Positions 7,908 to 16,266 of a stretch of DNA of 41,247 nt are shown one piece after another; positions within the stretch are counted from its first letter, which is position 1; each line of letters opens with the position of its first letter. This DNA is from GCA-2770975 sp050248915 (GTDB taxonomy: Bacteria > Cyanobacteriota > Sericytochromatia > UBA7694). A model generated the notes under the pieces. That model was not told where the DNA came from and made no database searches. It saw only the letters and a list, made by a program, of their open reading frames with translations. Where the stretch lies: contig JBFWRL010000033.1 in NCBI GenBank assembly GCA_050248915.1, positions 1-41,247 on the forward strand. The letters are read 5' to 3'. The position numbers and the translations under genes are program-made.

Positions 7908-9472
7908 GCAAAATAGCGATTTAAAATCCAGTCTGAGGCAATTTCTTGTCGGGTCGGCCCGATTAAACCCGGAACCAACAGGGCCCGCTGTAATTCTGAG
8001 AGGGCGGCTGTGTGGAATTCATTTTCGGGATTTTTGCCAAAGCGATAATTTAAGACCGACCAAGCGATGGTTTTGGCCAATTGCAGAAACCAAAAGCGCT
8101 CATTGAGCTGTTCGCCACTGGCCATTTTGTGAATTTCCGCTGTGGCTTTTTTGGGGTTGGCACAACTCCAGCACAGGCTAATCAAATAAAAGGCCCGAAT
8201 ATGAGATGCCCGCTGCTCACTCAAACCCAGAAAAAACAGATTGGGAGAGGTCAAAACCGCTTCGTAAGCCCCATAAGCCTGTTTGAGGATGCTTTGCACT
8301 TTTTCCAGAGCAATTTCACCACTCTCTGTGCGCCAGAGCAAAAGTGAACCGACATCAAAACAGAGGTTGGCCAATTCTTTTTTATAATAGAAGAGTTCTT
8401 GCTCAGCCCCCAATTTGGGGTGATAGCGACTGAGGGTCGCTGTGGCTTTATCAAAGGCAGTGAGAGCCGGTTTCAATTTTTGCAGATCTTTTTGCTGCAA
8501 ATACTGCCGGGCCAAAATCCCCAGAAAGACCGCCACCGCACATTTGATCTCAGCTTCAGAGCTTTTGCCTTTACAAGCCAAAATTTTCTCAAACAAAATA
8601 TCGCTGGTAGTTTCACTCTGGTTGTGCAATAAAAAGCGAATCCCCCCCGCCACCGCCATGACACGCACCAGGCTCTTTTTAAGCTGGGGCACGGTTTTGC
8701 AGAGCAAATTATTGTTGAGCAGCCGATCGGAGATCTCCCAAATATACGACACGAGCTCTTCGACGCGCGCCAAATGCAGGGTGAGATAACCTTCATCGAC
8801 CAAATTGCGCTCAACCAGCGCATGTAAGACCCGGCTGCCTTCGTTGAGCAGGTTAATAATCTCGGTCAGGGCATGTAAAGACTGAACCCGGCTGAGCGGA
8901 ATTTCGTAGCCCTCTTCGGCCAAAAATGCCTTGTGGGCCTCACGCTCGGGGCCCATCAATTTGCGCAAGAGGGGTAAATTGTCTTTTTCGACCCGAATCA
9001 CAGGAAAACCTTTGTCGTATTCCAAAATCGCGGGTTCAATTTCTTCCCAGAGCAATTCGAGGGCATGTAAATGCAATTCCAAATCAGCCTGGTTGTCCAG
9101 CAGAGTTTGTTTGAGGCTATCGTCCATTTGTTCAGACAGGCGGTTGCGGATGTCTTCAGAGGAGATCGGGCGCTCTTGGTAGCCCAAAAGGCCAGAGATT
9201 TCGAGCAGAAGCTCTTGCTTCTGCTCAGCCGTGCCCTCGGGACAAAAGATCTCAATCAACGGCATCAGGGCCTCTTGTTTGGGGCGAATCGTATTGCCCT
9301 CTTTGAGACTCAACCAAGTCGAAAGCGTTGAATTTTTGACCATCAGGCCTTTTTCGGCCAAGGCTTCCAGAATCGCGGGCGGTTTGAGTTCACTGCGCTC
9401 CCACAAATGGCGCAGCATTTTTTTGGCTTGGCGAATCTGACGACATTGCGCCTCAGTGAATTCGGTTTTCAT
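7892..9472 (-). CDS. Unknown large helical protein with HTH-like N-terminus
   Basis: This 526-residue soluble protein is not recognised. Residues 5-60 look like a helix-turn-helix module (ILEALAEKGLMVKNSTLSTW, followed by LSLKEG), in the style of phage-repressor folds. The rest is almost wholly alpha-helical with leucine-rich amphipathic helices, for example HLHALELLWEEIEPAILEY. From about residue 330 the pattern resembles TPR-type helical repeats. A regulator with a helical sensing domain is plausible, but no function can be assigned. Its ATG overlaps the stop of the upstream lipoprotein gene in an ATGA, so the two are probably translationally coupled. There is no independent Shine-Dalgarno. 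The 3' end overlaps the convergent helicase gene by 16 bases. Confidence 0.8.
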   Translation of the reverse strand: MKTEFTEAQCRQIRQAKKMLRHLWERSELKPPAILEALAEKGLMVKNSTLSTWLSLKEGNTIRPKQEALMPLIEIFCPEGTAEQKQELLLEISGLLGYQERPISSEDIRNRLSEQMDDSLKQTLLDNQADLELHLHALELLWEEIEPAILEYDKGFPVIRVEKDNLPLLRKLMGPEREAHKAFLAEEGYEIPLSRVQSLHALTEIINLLNEGSRVLHALVERNLVDEGYLTLHLARVEELVSYIWEISDRLLNNNLLCKTVPQLKKSLVRVMAVAGGIRFLLHNQSETTSDILFEKILACKGKSSEAEIKCAVAVFLGILARQYLQQKDLQKLKPALTAFDKATATLSRYHPKLGAEQELFYYKKELANLCFDVGSLLLWRTESGEIALEKVQSILKQAYGAYEAVLTSPNLFFLGLSEQRASHIRAFYLISLCWSCANPKKATAEIHKMASGEQLNERFWFLQLAKTIAWSVLNYRFGKNPENEFHTAALSELQRALLVPGLIGPTRQEIASDWILNRYFAQLKF

Positions 9473-10617
9473 GGTTGCCCAGGGGGAGGGCTCCCTTCGA
9501 CTCCGCTCAGGGAGCGGGGGGGAGGGGGATTGGAAGGAGAAACCGTGGGCGGTGGGGGGCCCAATTCGGGAATCAGATCGGCGTTGGCGGCCTGAATTTT
9601 TTGCATGGCCGCATAGTGTTCTTGGGGCGGCAATCCAGCCAAAGCTTCAATTGCGGCCAAAACGCTCGGCCGCTCTTGACGCAAACGATCCATAACTTCG
9701 GGGGGAATCAGCAAAGGAGGCTGCCCCTGGGGCGGCGGCCCATTGGGCGGTTGTGCATTTGGAAGCGGCGGAGCACCTGGCGGCGGCGCAAATTGGCCAC
9801 GGGCAGCGGGAGGTGGTGGCGGCGGCGGCCCAGGCAGAAAGCCCTGAATTTGTTGGTTAAATCCCCCTAAGCGCGAGCGGTATTGCGCGATAGCAGAAGA
9901 AAAACGCTGTCCTGGCGGCGGGCTGGTGGTCGGTGGCAGACTGGGCAAGGGCCCATTGCTGGCAACCGGGTTGGCGGTCGTAGAGGCTGTAGCGGCGGGC
10001 AAAGGCAGCGCTTCCGGGCTCGGTAAAATCACGGGTGAGGCAGCGGGAGAGGGTGTCGCAGTGGGGCTTTGCCCTTCCAATTGCCCCGTTACGACACGGG
10101 TTTTGAGCTCTTTATCGAGGGTGATCAAATAGCTGGTATTGTTGGCTGGCAAACTTTCAGCCCCTGAGAAATAAAATCGCTGATTGGCAAATTGACCTTT
10201 AAAAATATCGTAAGACTGGTCGGGATAAATTACCAAGGCCCGTGCAAAAGCGGCATCGCTATTGGTAAATTCATTGAGATTGCCGGGCGAAGTAAAATAG
10301 CTGCCTTCGCTGTGGGCCAATAATTGGATTGAAAAATCGGGAAGTTTGTAATAGTCATCGAGTTGGCCCTGACTCAGATCATTTTCAAAGGCTTTGACAT
10401 TTTCTTGAATCAATTGGGCATGTAAATCGTTGACAGCCTGCACCTTAAAGGTGGCTGCGACCCGCATCAGATAGCCACTGATTTGTTTGGCATTTAGATT
10501 TTGGCTCCCGCTCTGGGAGCGATTGGGGCCAACTTGCACAATGATCGGCATACAGGCCGAGACGGTCAATGACAGCATCAGACCGGATACCGCAATTTTT
10601 ATAACGTTTGTTTTCAT
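9469..10617 (-). CDS. Proline-rich lipoprotein, unknown function
   Basis: This is a 382-residue predicted lipoprotein with lipobox VSAC (Cys22) after a standard signal sequence. Residues 25-180 form a folded-looking domain of unknown family. Residues 185-300 are a Pro/Ala/Ser/Thr-rich linker with runs such as PGPPPPPPPAARG. Then comes a short helical segment (PPEVMDRLRQERPSVLAAIEALAGL) split here only by length: PPEVMDRLRQE, then RPSVLAAIEALAGL. A last proline-rich tail follows. RSLSGVEGS in the tail is encoded by a palindromic 26-bp repeat that looks inserted. The poly-proline runs make it a likely EF-P client. It starts with GGGAG upstream and is coupled by ATGA overlap to the HTH-like gene downstream. 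The linker suggests it reaches across the periplasm or to the surface. Confidence 0.82.
   Translation of the reverse strand: MKTNVIKIAVSGLMLSLTVSACMPIIVQVGPNRSQSGSQNLNAKQISGYLMRVAATFKVQAVNDLHAQLIQENVKAFENDLSQGQLDDYYKLPDFSIQLLAHSEGSYFTSPGNLNEFTNSDAAFARALVIYPDQSYDIFKGQFANQRFYFSGAESLPANNTSYLITLDKELKTRVVTGQLEGQSPTATPSPAASPVILPSPEALPLPAATASTTANPVASNGPLPSLPPTTSPPPGQRFSSAIAQYRSRLGGFNQQIQGFLPGPPPPPPPAARGQFAPPPGAPPLPNAQPPNGPPPQGQPPLLIPPEVMDRLRQERPSVLAAIEALAGLPPQEHYAAMQKIQAANADLIPELGPPPPTVSPSNPPPPRSLSGVEGSPPPGQP
9490..9515. repeat. Palindromic repeat inside the lipoprotein tail
   Basis: GCTCCCT and AGGGAGC form a perfect 7-bp inverted repeat around TCGACTCCGCTC. The element is read in frame as SLSGVEG on one strand and as FDSAQG on the other. 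From memory, this peptide pair recurs in translations of many environmental genomes, which points to an interspersed palindromic repeat family; that identification is recollection, not a search. Confidence 0.6.
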
Positions 10618-10657
10618 CTTTTCTCACTCCCAGCTAGGCAATCTCAATTTTGATTAA

Positions 10658-10685
10658 AACATAGGAAAGCACCTGGCATTTTCAA
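10658..10685 (-). promoter_or_regulatory. Possible promoter of the lipoprotein/HTH operon
   Basis: On the minus strand TTGAAA (10685-10680) is followed after 16 bases by TATGTT (10663-10658), about 40 bases before the start codon. Both boxes match the consensus at four positions. Confidence 0.35.
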
Positions 10686-10775
10686 AAACTTGAATGGGAA
10701 TCCATTTTCTTGCTTTTTGACGGTCCTTTGGGGTGCGGGATTCCAATTATCTCACACCCAAACCCACCCGTTGGG

Positions 10776-10805
10776 TTTACGAGCGGGGGCAAAAATCGGT
10801 ATTAT
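10776..10805 (+). promoter_or_regulatory. Possible promoter of the 10866-12739 genes
   Basis: TTTACG (10776-10781) and TATTAT (10800-10805) are separated by 18 bases, 60 bases before the start of the lipoprotein gene. The 248-base gap at 10618-10865 is therefore a divergent promoter region; I see nothing else in it. Confidence 0.4.
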
Positions 10806-10865
10806 TAATATGGAAACGTATTATTTCTCACCCTAGATCTTAATTCGCTGGAGCAGAAAATCTTT

Positions 10866-12275
10866 ATGAAACCCAACCTATCTCCGTGTTTCACCTTTCT
10901 TTCAGACAAAGGGTTTCAGATGCTGTTGGCGGGTTGTTTCTTGTTACAGGCCGGGTGTGCCACCCCTGTCTCCACCGATCCTGTAAATACCCGTCTTCAA
11001 CTGTCTGGTTTGCCGCCCGTGGAGGGCCCCCAAAACCAATTGAATACAGGATCTCAGCTCTTCAGTTTTCGCATCATTACCCCGATTAAAAACGTCGATC
11101 TCTTTTCGATTTTGCAGGCCAAAGAACTGTCTCCCACGTCAGCGGTCAATGCCGGCCTGCCTTTACGCCAAACCGCGCTGCCAGTGGGCCAGCTCAAAGA
11201 GGTTCTGGCAGCCAAAAAGTTGATTGAATCTTCGGAATTTTTACAGCCACAACTGGCAAATACCTTGGCCTTTGATACCGCCCGTCTGTTTAATTGGGAT
11301 ACCGAAGTGGCCCGACAGGTGCTGGTCGAAGTGGTGAAAATATATACAGCCCACCGCGACCGCGAAGTGGTCAAATGGCGCAATGGTGCGGAAGCACGGG
11401 CCCAACAGTATATCAAAGAGGCCAAAGCCCTGCAGGATGAAAAATCCCGCCAAGACCGGGATTTGTACCTCCGCATCTACAATCCCAAACCCGCTGTCAA
11501 CGACCGGGATACCAAAAATCCAGGTCTGCGCAGTTATATCAATTATTCCAATGACGCCCGCGCCCGCAATAAACGGGCCCAGGATGAATATTCCCGCCAA
11601 GCCAAAGCTGCCCACGAAGAGTATCTGACCAAACTCAAAGCGCAAATGGAAAAAGACCGCAAGAAAAAAGAGATGGATGCCATTTTGGCACAAGACCGCA
11701 TCAAAAACCAGCTTGAGACACTCAAAACCCAAGCCATCACTTCAGACAAGCCCTTTTATTTACATGCCCTCAGCAATGGCGATTTTATGCTCGAAGCCAA
11801 TGGAGACAATCCGCTGCCTGCTGTGATCCAATTAAAAGTGGAGGGGTTCACAGACCCCATCAGCATTCCCATTCTGGCGCAGACAAACAATGGCCGCCTT
11901 TTGGTCTCGATCGACAGCGATCCACAGGGCCGCCCTGTGGTGCGTGGGGGCATGGACAATGCCAGTGGTAATACCCTCAATTTACAAGAGGCCCTGTTTA
12001 CCTTGCGCTATCTCGATGGCAGTCGCCAGCAATTGGATTTGCTCCTTCCCGATGGGCAGGTTCACCAATTTGATGTCGCCCAACTCGCATCTCTCAGCCG
12101 CTGGGATCAACAGCCCAGCTTGGTCCCACCTCAAGTGACCCGTTTGAGTGCACAGGATTTGCGCTTAAAACAGGAAAGCTTTGCCCAAATTCAATACGAA
12201 TTTATTCCCATTCTCAATCAAATGCCACCTGAACAGGCCCTGGATCTTTTACAGACTGTCCAGGAACAATTTTAG
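10866..12275 (+). CDS. Large coiled-coil lipoprotein, unknown function
   Basis: This 469-residue protein has a lipobox-like LQAGC (Cys31) and would be anchored in an envelope membrane. I do not recognise the family. After an N-terminal linker there is a helical region, then a strongly charged stretch at about residues 150-290 (KEAKALQDEKSRQDRD, KAQMEKDRKKKEMDAIL) that should form a coiled coil. The last 160 residues look beta-rich, with alternating hydrophobic patterns such as AVIQLKVEGFTDPISIPIL. The ATG at 10866 has GGAG twelve bases upstream. An internal ATG at 10920, with AAGGG in front, would give a shorter leader without positive charges. A cytochrome c lipoprotein gene follows after 26 bases, so the two probably share a transcript. 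Confidence 0.8.
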   Translation: MKPNLSPCFTFLSDKGFQMLLAGCFLLQAGCATPVSTDPVNTRLQLSGLPPVEGPQNQLNTGSQLFSFRIITPIKNVDLFSILQAKELSPTSAVNAGLPLRQTALPVGQLKEVLAAKKLIESSEFLQPQLANTLAFDTARLFNWDTEVARQVLVEVVKIYTAHRDREVVKWRNGAEARAQQYIKEAKALQDEKSRQDRDLYLRIYNPKPAVNDRDTKNPGLRSYINYSNDARARNKRAQDEYSRQAKAAHEEYLTKLKAQMEKDRKKKEMDAILAQDRIKNQLETLKTQAITSDKPFYLHALSNGDFMLEANGDNPLPAVIQLKVEGFTDPISIPILAQTNNGRLLVSIDSDPQGRPVVRGGMDNASGNTLNLQEALFTLRYLDGSRQQLDLLLPDGQVHQFDVAQLASLSRWDQQPSLVPPQVTRLSAQDLRLKQESFAQIQYEFIPILNQMPPEQALDLLQTVQEQF

Positions 12276-12301
12276 CTTTAACGCCTTTATAGAGAGAAAC
12301 C

Positions 12302-12739
12302 ATGCCCCTTTTTGTTATGCCCCTGCTTATGGGACTGAGCCTTTTGCTGACAGCCTGTCCCGCTGAAAACAGTCAAACACGTGAATCTGCTTCACCTGCC
12401 GAAAAAAACACCGCCACCCCCCATTCTCGCTTGGCCAGCCCCGACCCCGTTTCAGGCAGCCAGATCTTTATTACCAAGGGCTGCATTGCCTGCCACGCGG
12501 TCTCGCAGATTTCAGAGGCCAAAGGGGTGATTGGGCCCAAACTCGATCAATTGGCCCTGACCGCTGCCAAACGGGTCAAAGGCCAAAGTGCCGAGGTCTA
12601 TCTGCGCGCATCGGTCGAAAAACCCGCCGCCTATCTGGTGCCGGGTTACCAAAACCTGATGACCCCCAATCTGCGGGCCACCATGACAGGGCCTGAATTT
12701 GAAGATCTAATTGCCTTTTTGCTCAGCCTGAAAAATTGA
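12302..12739 (+). CDS. Small c-type cytochrome lipoprotein
   Basis: This 145-residue exported protein combines a lipobox (LLTAC, Cys19) with a single class I cytochrome c domain. The heme attachment motif CIACH is at 61-65. The distal methionine is probably Met120 (YQNLMTPNL) or Met128. About 40 residues of Ser/Thr/Pro-rich linker separate the anchor from the domain. It should carry one electron at a time at the periplasmic or outer face of the membrane. The genes for its redox partners are not in the window. The start has GAGAG seven bases upstream. It lies 26 bases after the coiled-coil lipoprotein gene. Confidence 0.88.
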   Translation: MPLFVMPLLMGLSLLLTACPAENSQTRESASPAEKNTATPHSRLASPDPVSGSQIFITKGCIACHAVSQISEAKGVIGPKLDQLALTAAKRVKGQSAEVYLRASVEKPAAYLVPGYQNLMTPNLRATMTGPEFEDLIAFLLSLKN

Positions 12740-12746
12740 GACGGGG

Positions 12747-12752
12747 TATAAT
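12747..12752 (+). promoter_or_regulatory. -10 element upstream of the GH3-like gene
   Basis: A perfect TATAAT lies 29 bases before the GH3-like start codon, just after the cytochrome gene ends. No good -35 box is found at the usual spacing. It suggests that the GH3/glycosylase pair can be transcribed separately. Confidence 0.4.
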
Positions 12753-12781
12753 GACTCCAACACGCTGAAGAGGTAGATCTC

Positions 12782-14425
12782 ATGGGTATTTTGGGCCCCA
12801 TTTCCCAATTCTTGCGCCGCAAATATGTCAAACGCTTTGAAGCGGCCTGTGCCCAGCCCGAATCGGCACAGTGGCAGAAGTTGGCGCAGATCTTAAAAGC
12901 CAATGCCCAGACCGCTTACGGTCAGGCCCATGGCTTTGCGCAGGTCGATTCGATCTCGGCTTACCAAGACAAAACACCCATTGTGACCCATGCCGAACTC
13001 AAACCCTGGCTCGATCGCATGATTCAGGGTGAAACAAACATTTTAACCCACCAAGCCCCGCTCTTTTATGGCATGACCACAGGCTCAACAGGTCCGCCCA
13101 AGCTCACCCCCATCACCCCCGATTACCGCGATGAATACCAATCGGTGGTACAGGTCTTTTTGGCGCATATTTACCAAGATCACCCCGCCGCCTTTAATGG
13201 CAAGGTGCTCTATTTTAATGGCAGTGCCGACAAAATGCGCACCCCCACAGGTGTGCCCTGTGGCACCATGAGCGGTTTTAATTTTGTCAATTTGCCCCCG
13301 CTTTTAAAAAAGTTTTATGCTGTGCCCTATGAAGTCATGGTGATCGACCACAATTGGACCCGCCACTATATCACAGCCCTGCTCAGTTTGCCCCAAAAAG
13401 TCTCAATGATGCTTGGGATTACCGCTGCGCCGATGGTCGCGCTCTTGCAATTTATGCAAGAAAACCTGCCACTCTTGGCCCATGATCTTGAAATGGGCAC
13501 TTTACATCCTGATTTGGTGCTCAGCGCCGAAGAGCGCGCCTTGATCACCCGTTTGCACAAAGCCAACCCTGCCACAGCCAAACGCCTGCGCCAATTGTTG
13601 GCCCAAGCTCAGACCGACCCCAAATCTCTCTGGCCCGGCTTAGAACTTTTGGTCTGTTGGAAGAGCAGCCATGCTGGCGGCTTAATCCCGGCCCTGGAAA
13701 AAATCACCCAGAAAAAAGTGCCCATTCGCGATGCCATTTATTCGGCCACCGAGGGTTGGTGCAATGTGCCCCTGAGTGACGCAACGCTCGGTGGCCCCTT
13801 GGCCCTGCAAGCCCATTTTTATGAATTTATTCCTGAAAATGCCCAGGGTCACAGTCCGATTCTGCTGGCCCATGAACTCCAACAGGGCGAGCGCTACCGC
13901 ATTCTCTATACCACCAGCTCGGGGATTTACCGCTACGATATCGGGGATATTCTCGAAGTCAGTGGTTTTTACAAGTGCAACCCGGTTGTGCATTTTATCC
14001 GCAAAGCAGGCCAGACCTGCAATTTGGTCGGGGAGCTGATGACCGATTACCATATTACAATGGCGGTACAAGCGGCGACCCAGGCAGCGGAATTCAGCCT
14101 GCCCTTGTATATCGCCTGCCCAGATGTGAAGGCCTTTCCGCCGCGCTACCGCCTGCTGGCAGAGCCCAGCCACAGCCTGAGTGAAGTGCAGCAAAATCAA
14201 CTGGCCTTGGCTCTCGATCAGGCCTTGCAAGGCCTCAACTGCGATTACAAAGCCTCACGCAGTGGCGATGAATTGGGCCCACTGCAATTGGAAATCTTGC
14301 CTGGTGGCAGCGAAACCCGTTTTCGCCAAGCCCGTGTGGCAGCTGGGGCCGATGAAGCCCAGCTCAAGCCCCTGGTGCTGGTGGCCGACCCGGCGCGATT
14401 GGATCTGCTGGCGACCCCCAAATGA
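12782..14425 (+). CDS. GH3-family acyl-adenylating enzyme (amidosynthetase-like)
   Basis: This 547-residue cytoplasmic enzyme belongs to the GH3 branch of the ANL adenylating superfamily. Members activate a carboxylic acid with ATP and usually join it to an amine or amino acid; plant members conjugate auxin and jasmonate. The ATP-binding P-loop reads GMTTGSTGPPK at residues 97-107. YSATEGWCNVPLS matches the A5 region. YTTSSGIYRYDIGDI contains the conserved Tyr-Arg-x-Asp-x-GD motif. KAGQTCNLVGELMTD matches the hinge before the C-terminal lid. The length fits bacterial GH3 proteins. The substrate is not known. Its stop overlaps the ATG of the AlkZ-like gene in an ATGA, pointing to coupled production. 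AGAGG lies before the start. Confidence 0.9.
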   Translation: MGILGPISQFLRRKYVKRFEAACAQPESAQWQKLAQILKANAQTAYGQAHGFAQVDSISAYQDKTPIVTHAELKPWLDRMIQGETNILTHQAPLFYGMTTGSTGPPKLTPITPDYRDEYQSVVQVFLAHIYQDHPAAFNGKVLYFNGSADKMRTPTGVPCGTMSGFNFVNLPPLLKKFYAVPYEVMVIDHNWTRHYITALLSLPQKVSMMLGITAAPMVALLQFMQENLPLLAHDLEMGTLHPDLVLSAEERALITRLHKANPATAKRLRQLLAQAQTDPKSLWPGLELLVCWKSSHAGGLIPALEKITQKKVPIRDAIYSATEGWCNVPLSDATLGGPLALQAHFYEFIPENAQGHSPILLAHELQQGERYRILYTTSSGIYRYDIGDILEVSGFYKCNPVVHFIRKAGQTCNLVGELMTDYHITMAVQAATQAAEFSLPLYIACPDVKAFPPRYRLLAEPSHSLSEVQQNQLALALDQALQGLNCDYKASRSGDELGPLQLEILPGGSETRFRQARVAAGADEAQLKPLVLVADPARLDLLATPK

Positions 14426-15537
14426 AACCACTGACGCTCTCGGCAACACAATTGCGCCATTTTCGCTTTGGCAGCTCAGGCCTGCTTGAACCCTTTGCAG
14501 ATCTCCAGCAATGTGCCAAACATCTGATCGGATTACAGGCCCAAATACACCCCGCTGCAGCCCAAGCCGCCGCGGTGCGTGTGCCCAACCTCAGCCACGC
14601 AGATTTGGATAGCCAACTCTGGAAAGACAAGTCATTGGTCAAGATTTGGGGCCAGCGCGGCACGTTACATATCTATGCTCAAAGCGATTGGCCCTTGATC
14701 CATCGCGTCTGGTCGGGAGGCTCTTGGTGGAAGCAGCGCTTTATCGAGGAAGTATTGGGCACAGAAAAAGACTACCAAAACCTCTTAAATAAAGTCGAAG
14801 CCCTGGCCCAAAACAGCCCATCCATTGGCCGCAGTGAGCTGCGTGAGCTGGGCGTTCCTGAGCGCCTGCTCTCTTCTTGGGGCGGACTCTTTGCCGATCT
14901 GGTCTACCAGGGCAAACTCTGCCATTTGCCGCGCCAGGGCAACGAAGGCCGCTTTGCCCATCGCCATCATTGGCTGCCTGAGCTGAACTGGCAAGTGCCA
15001 GCAGAAGCGCTCGCCCGCCGCACAATTGTGTTGCGCTATTTGCAAGGCTATGGCCCTGCTTCTGTTCAAGATCTGGCCCATTGGGCCGGATGGCGGGTGA
15101 GCCGGGCAGAATCTGAATTGCAAGCCTTGATGGCTGAATTATTGGCAGTTCAGGTTGAAGGTCAGCTACTCTGGGCCCTGAAATCTCAGACCCAGGCCCT
15201 CAAAAATCTGCCCAAAGAGTCAAAATCGTCTTTGCCGCTCTTGCTTTTGCCCCGCTTTGATCCCATGGTGCTGGCCCACAAAAACAAAGACTGGCTGATT
15301 GATGCCGACCGCTACAAACAGGTCTGGCAAAAAGCGGGACATGTTGAGGCCACCATCATCGCGTCTGGGCGTATGGCAGGCACTTGGCGCTACGCCAAGC
15401 GCAAACAGGAACTGGAAGTGAGCGTCTGGCCTTTTGCCAAACTCTCGCGCAGCAGCAAAGCAGCCCTGGAGCAGCGGGCCCAGATTTTGGCACAGTGTTT
15501 TGGGCTGACCAGTGCCCACTGCATTTATCCCACATAA
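14422..15537 (+). CDS. Winged-helix DNA glycosylase, AlkZ-like (HTH_42) family
   Basis: This 371-residue protein belongs to the winged-helix HTH_42 family, whose studied members AlkZ and AlkX/YcaQ excise bulky or cross-linked alkylated bases from DNA. The family hallmark GLQAQ, containing the catalytic QxQ (Gln39 and Gln41), is intact. IWGQRGTLHIYAQSDW matches the conserved strand and helix after it. The C-terminal part (LLLPRFDPMVLAHKNKDWL, RMAGTWRYAKRKQ) also follows the family pattern. Several relatives give producers resistance to their own DNA-alkylating natural products. Here it is coupled by a 4-base overlap to the GH3-like enzyme, which hints at a shared small-molecule role, but no biosynthetic cluster is visible around it. 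Confidence 0.85.
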   Translation: MKPLTLSATQLRHFRFGSSGLLEPFADLQQCAKHLIGLQAQIHPAAAQAAAVRVPNLSHADLDSQLWKDKSLVKIWGQRGTLHIYAQSDWPLIHRVWSGGSWWKQRFIEEVLGTEKDYQNLLNKVEALAQNSPSIGRSELRELGVPERLLSSWGGLFADLVYQGKLCHLPRQGNEGRFAHRHHWLPELNWQVPAEALARRTIVLRYLQGYGPASVQDLAHWAGWRVSRAESELQALMAELLAVQVEGQLLWALKSQTQALKNLPKESKSSLPLLLLPRFDPMVLAHKNKDWLIDADRYKQVWQKAGHVEATIIASGRMAGTWRYAKRKQELEVSVWPFAKLSRSSKAALEQRAQILAQCFGLTSAHCIYPT

Positions 15538-15542
15538 TTGGC

Positions 15543-15548
15543 TATAAT
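15543..15548 (+). promoter_or_regulatory. -10 element upstream of the coiled-coil gene
   Basis: TATAAT lies 42 bases before the start at 15590 and just past the glycosylase stop codon. No clear -35 box accompanies it. Confidence 0.4.
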
Positions 15549-15589
15549 TGATCAAACTTTTAAAGAGACATTCTTGCTGAGAGCAATTT

Positions 15590-15994
15590 ATGACAAAAAA
15601 AACCAGTTCTGACAATACCCCTTTGCCTTCTGGCGCTTTGGATCTGCCTGAATCCCCGACCTTGTTCTTGCTGTTGGATCAAAAATTAGAGGCCCTGCGC
15701 AGCAAAACAGATCAGATCTTGAGCCAGGTCCACAGGGGCGAATTGCAGTCCAAGTCGGCAGAAAAAAGCGTGGAACAACAATTGCAAAACCAGACCTTGG
15801 AACTCAAAGAGCTCGAAAGTCAATTGCAATACCTCTCCCACAAGACCTCGTTGCAGCTCAAAGAAATTGAAAACGCCAATAGCCAGTTCAAACGCGAGGT
15901 TGAAGCCCGGATGCAAGACATCCATTTTGCCACCCGAGAAGAGCTAAACAGCCTGTCTCGGCGTTTGGAAGTGATTGAGAAGCTGATTCTCTGA
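15590..15994 (+). CDS. Small coiled-coil protein, unknown function
   Basis: This is a 134-residue cytoplasmic protein with no signal peptide. From about residue 25 to the end it is a near-continuous amphipathic helix rich in Gln, Glu, Lys and Leu, for example LELKELESQLQYLSHK. It should form a coiled-coil dimer or oligomer. The first 25 residues are Ser/Pro-rich and probably disordered. No catalytic motif is seen and no family is recognised. It has GAGAG upstream and its own TATAAT box, and is followed by the tRNA-Gly promoter. Confidence 0.75.
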   Translation: MTKKTSSDNTPLPSGALDLPESPTLFLLLDQKLEALRSKTDQILSQVHRGELQSKSAEKSVEQQLQNQTLELKELESQLQYLSHKTSLQLKEIENANSQFKREVEARMQDIHFATREELNSLSRRLEVIEKLIL

Positions 15995-16039
15995 TCCCGT
16001 TCGGAGCCAAAAAAAGTCGCAAGTTTTTTTGCAATCCTG

Positions 16040-16068
16040 GTGACGTTCAGAAAGGGCTAAGTTATAAT
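16040..16068 (+). promoter_or_regulatory. Promoter of tRNA-Gly
   Basis: GTGACG (16040-16045) and TATAAT (16063-16068) are separated by 17 bases, and the mature tRNA begins 45 bases after the -10 box. The -35 box matches four of six consensus positions. Confidence 0.6.
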
Positions 16069-16113
16069 AGTTTTTGTTCGGGGTCAAACTTGAACAAACA
16101 GTGAACATCACTC

Positions 16114-16185
16114 GCGGGAGTAGTTCAGTGGTAGAACATTTCCTTGCCAAGGAAAGGGTCGAGAGTTCGAGTCTCTTCTCCCGCT
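16114..16185 (+). tRNA. tRNA-Gly (GCC anticodon)
   Basis: The cloverleaf folds fully. The acceptor stem is GCGGGAG with CTCCCGC plus a T discriminator. The D arm is GTTC/GAAC. The anticodon stem TTTCC/GGAAA carries loop TTGCCAA with anticodon GCC at 16146-16148. The T arm is GAGAG/CTCTT with loop TTCGAGT. CCA is not encoded (CTTTT follows), so it must be added by the CCA-adding enzyme. It has its own promoter and a strong terminator, so it is a single-gene transcript. Confidence 0.97.
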
Positions 16186-16193
16186 CTTTTAAT

Positions 16194-16230
16194 AAAACCG
16201 GTCAGAACCCTGGCCGGTTTTGTGTTTTTT
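16194..16230 (+). terminator. Rho-independent terminator of tRNA-Gly
   Basis: AAAACCGGTCAG (16194-16205) pairs with CTGGCCGGTTTT (16210-16221), including one T-G wobble, around the loop AACC. TGTGTTTTTT follows. This is a textbook terminator nine bases after the tRNA. Confidence 0.9.
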
Positions 16231-16266
16231 GCGATTCCCATTCTGTGCAGAGAGTATTTCAAGTGC

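Noticed and set aside
16144..16266. N-terminal extension of the aldehyde dehydrogenase-like protein
   Set aside because: It would begin inside tRNA-Gly and run through its terminator; family similarity starts after 16267.
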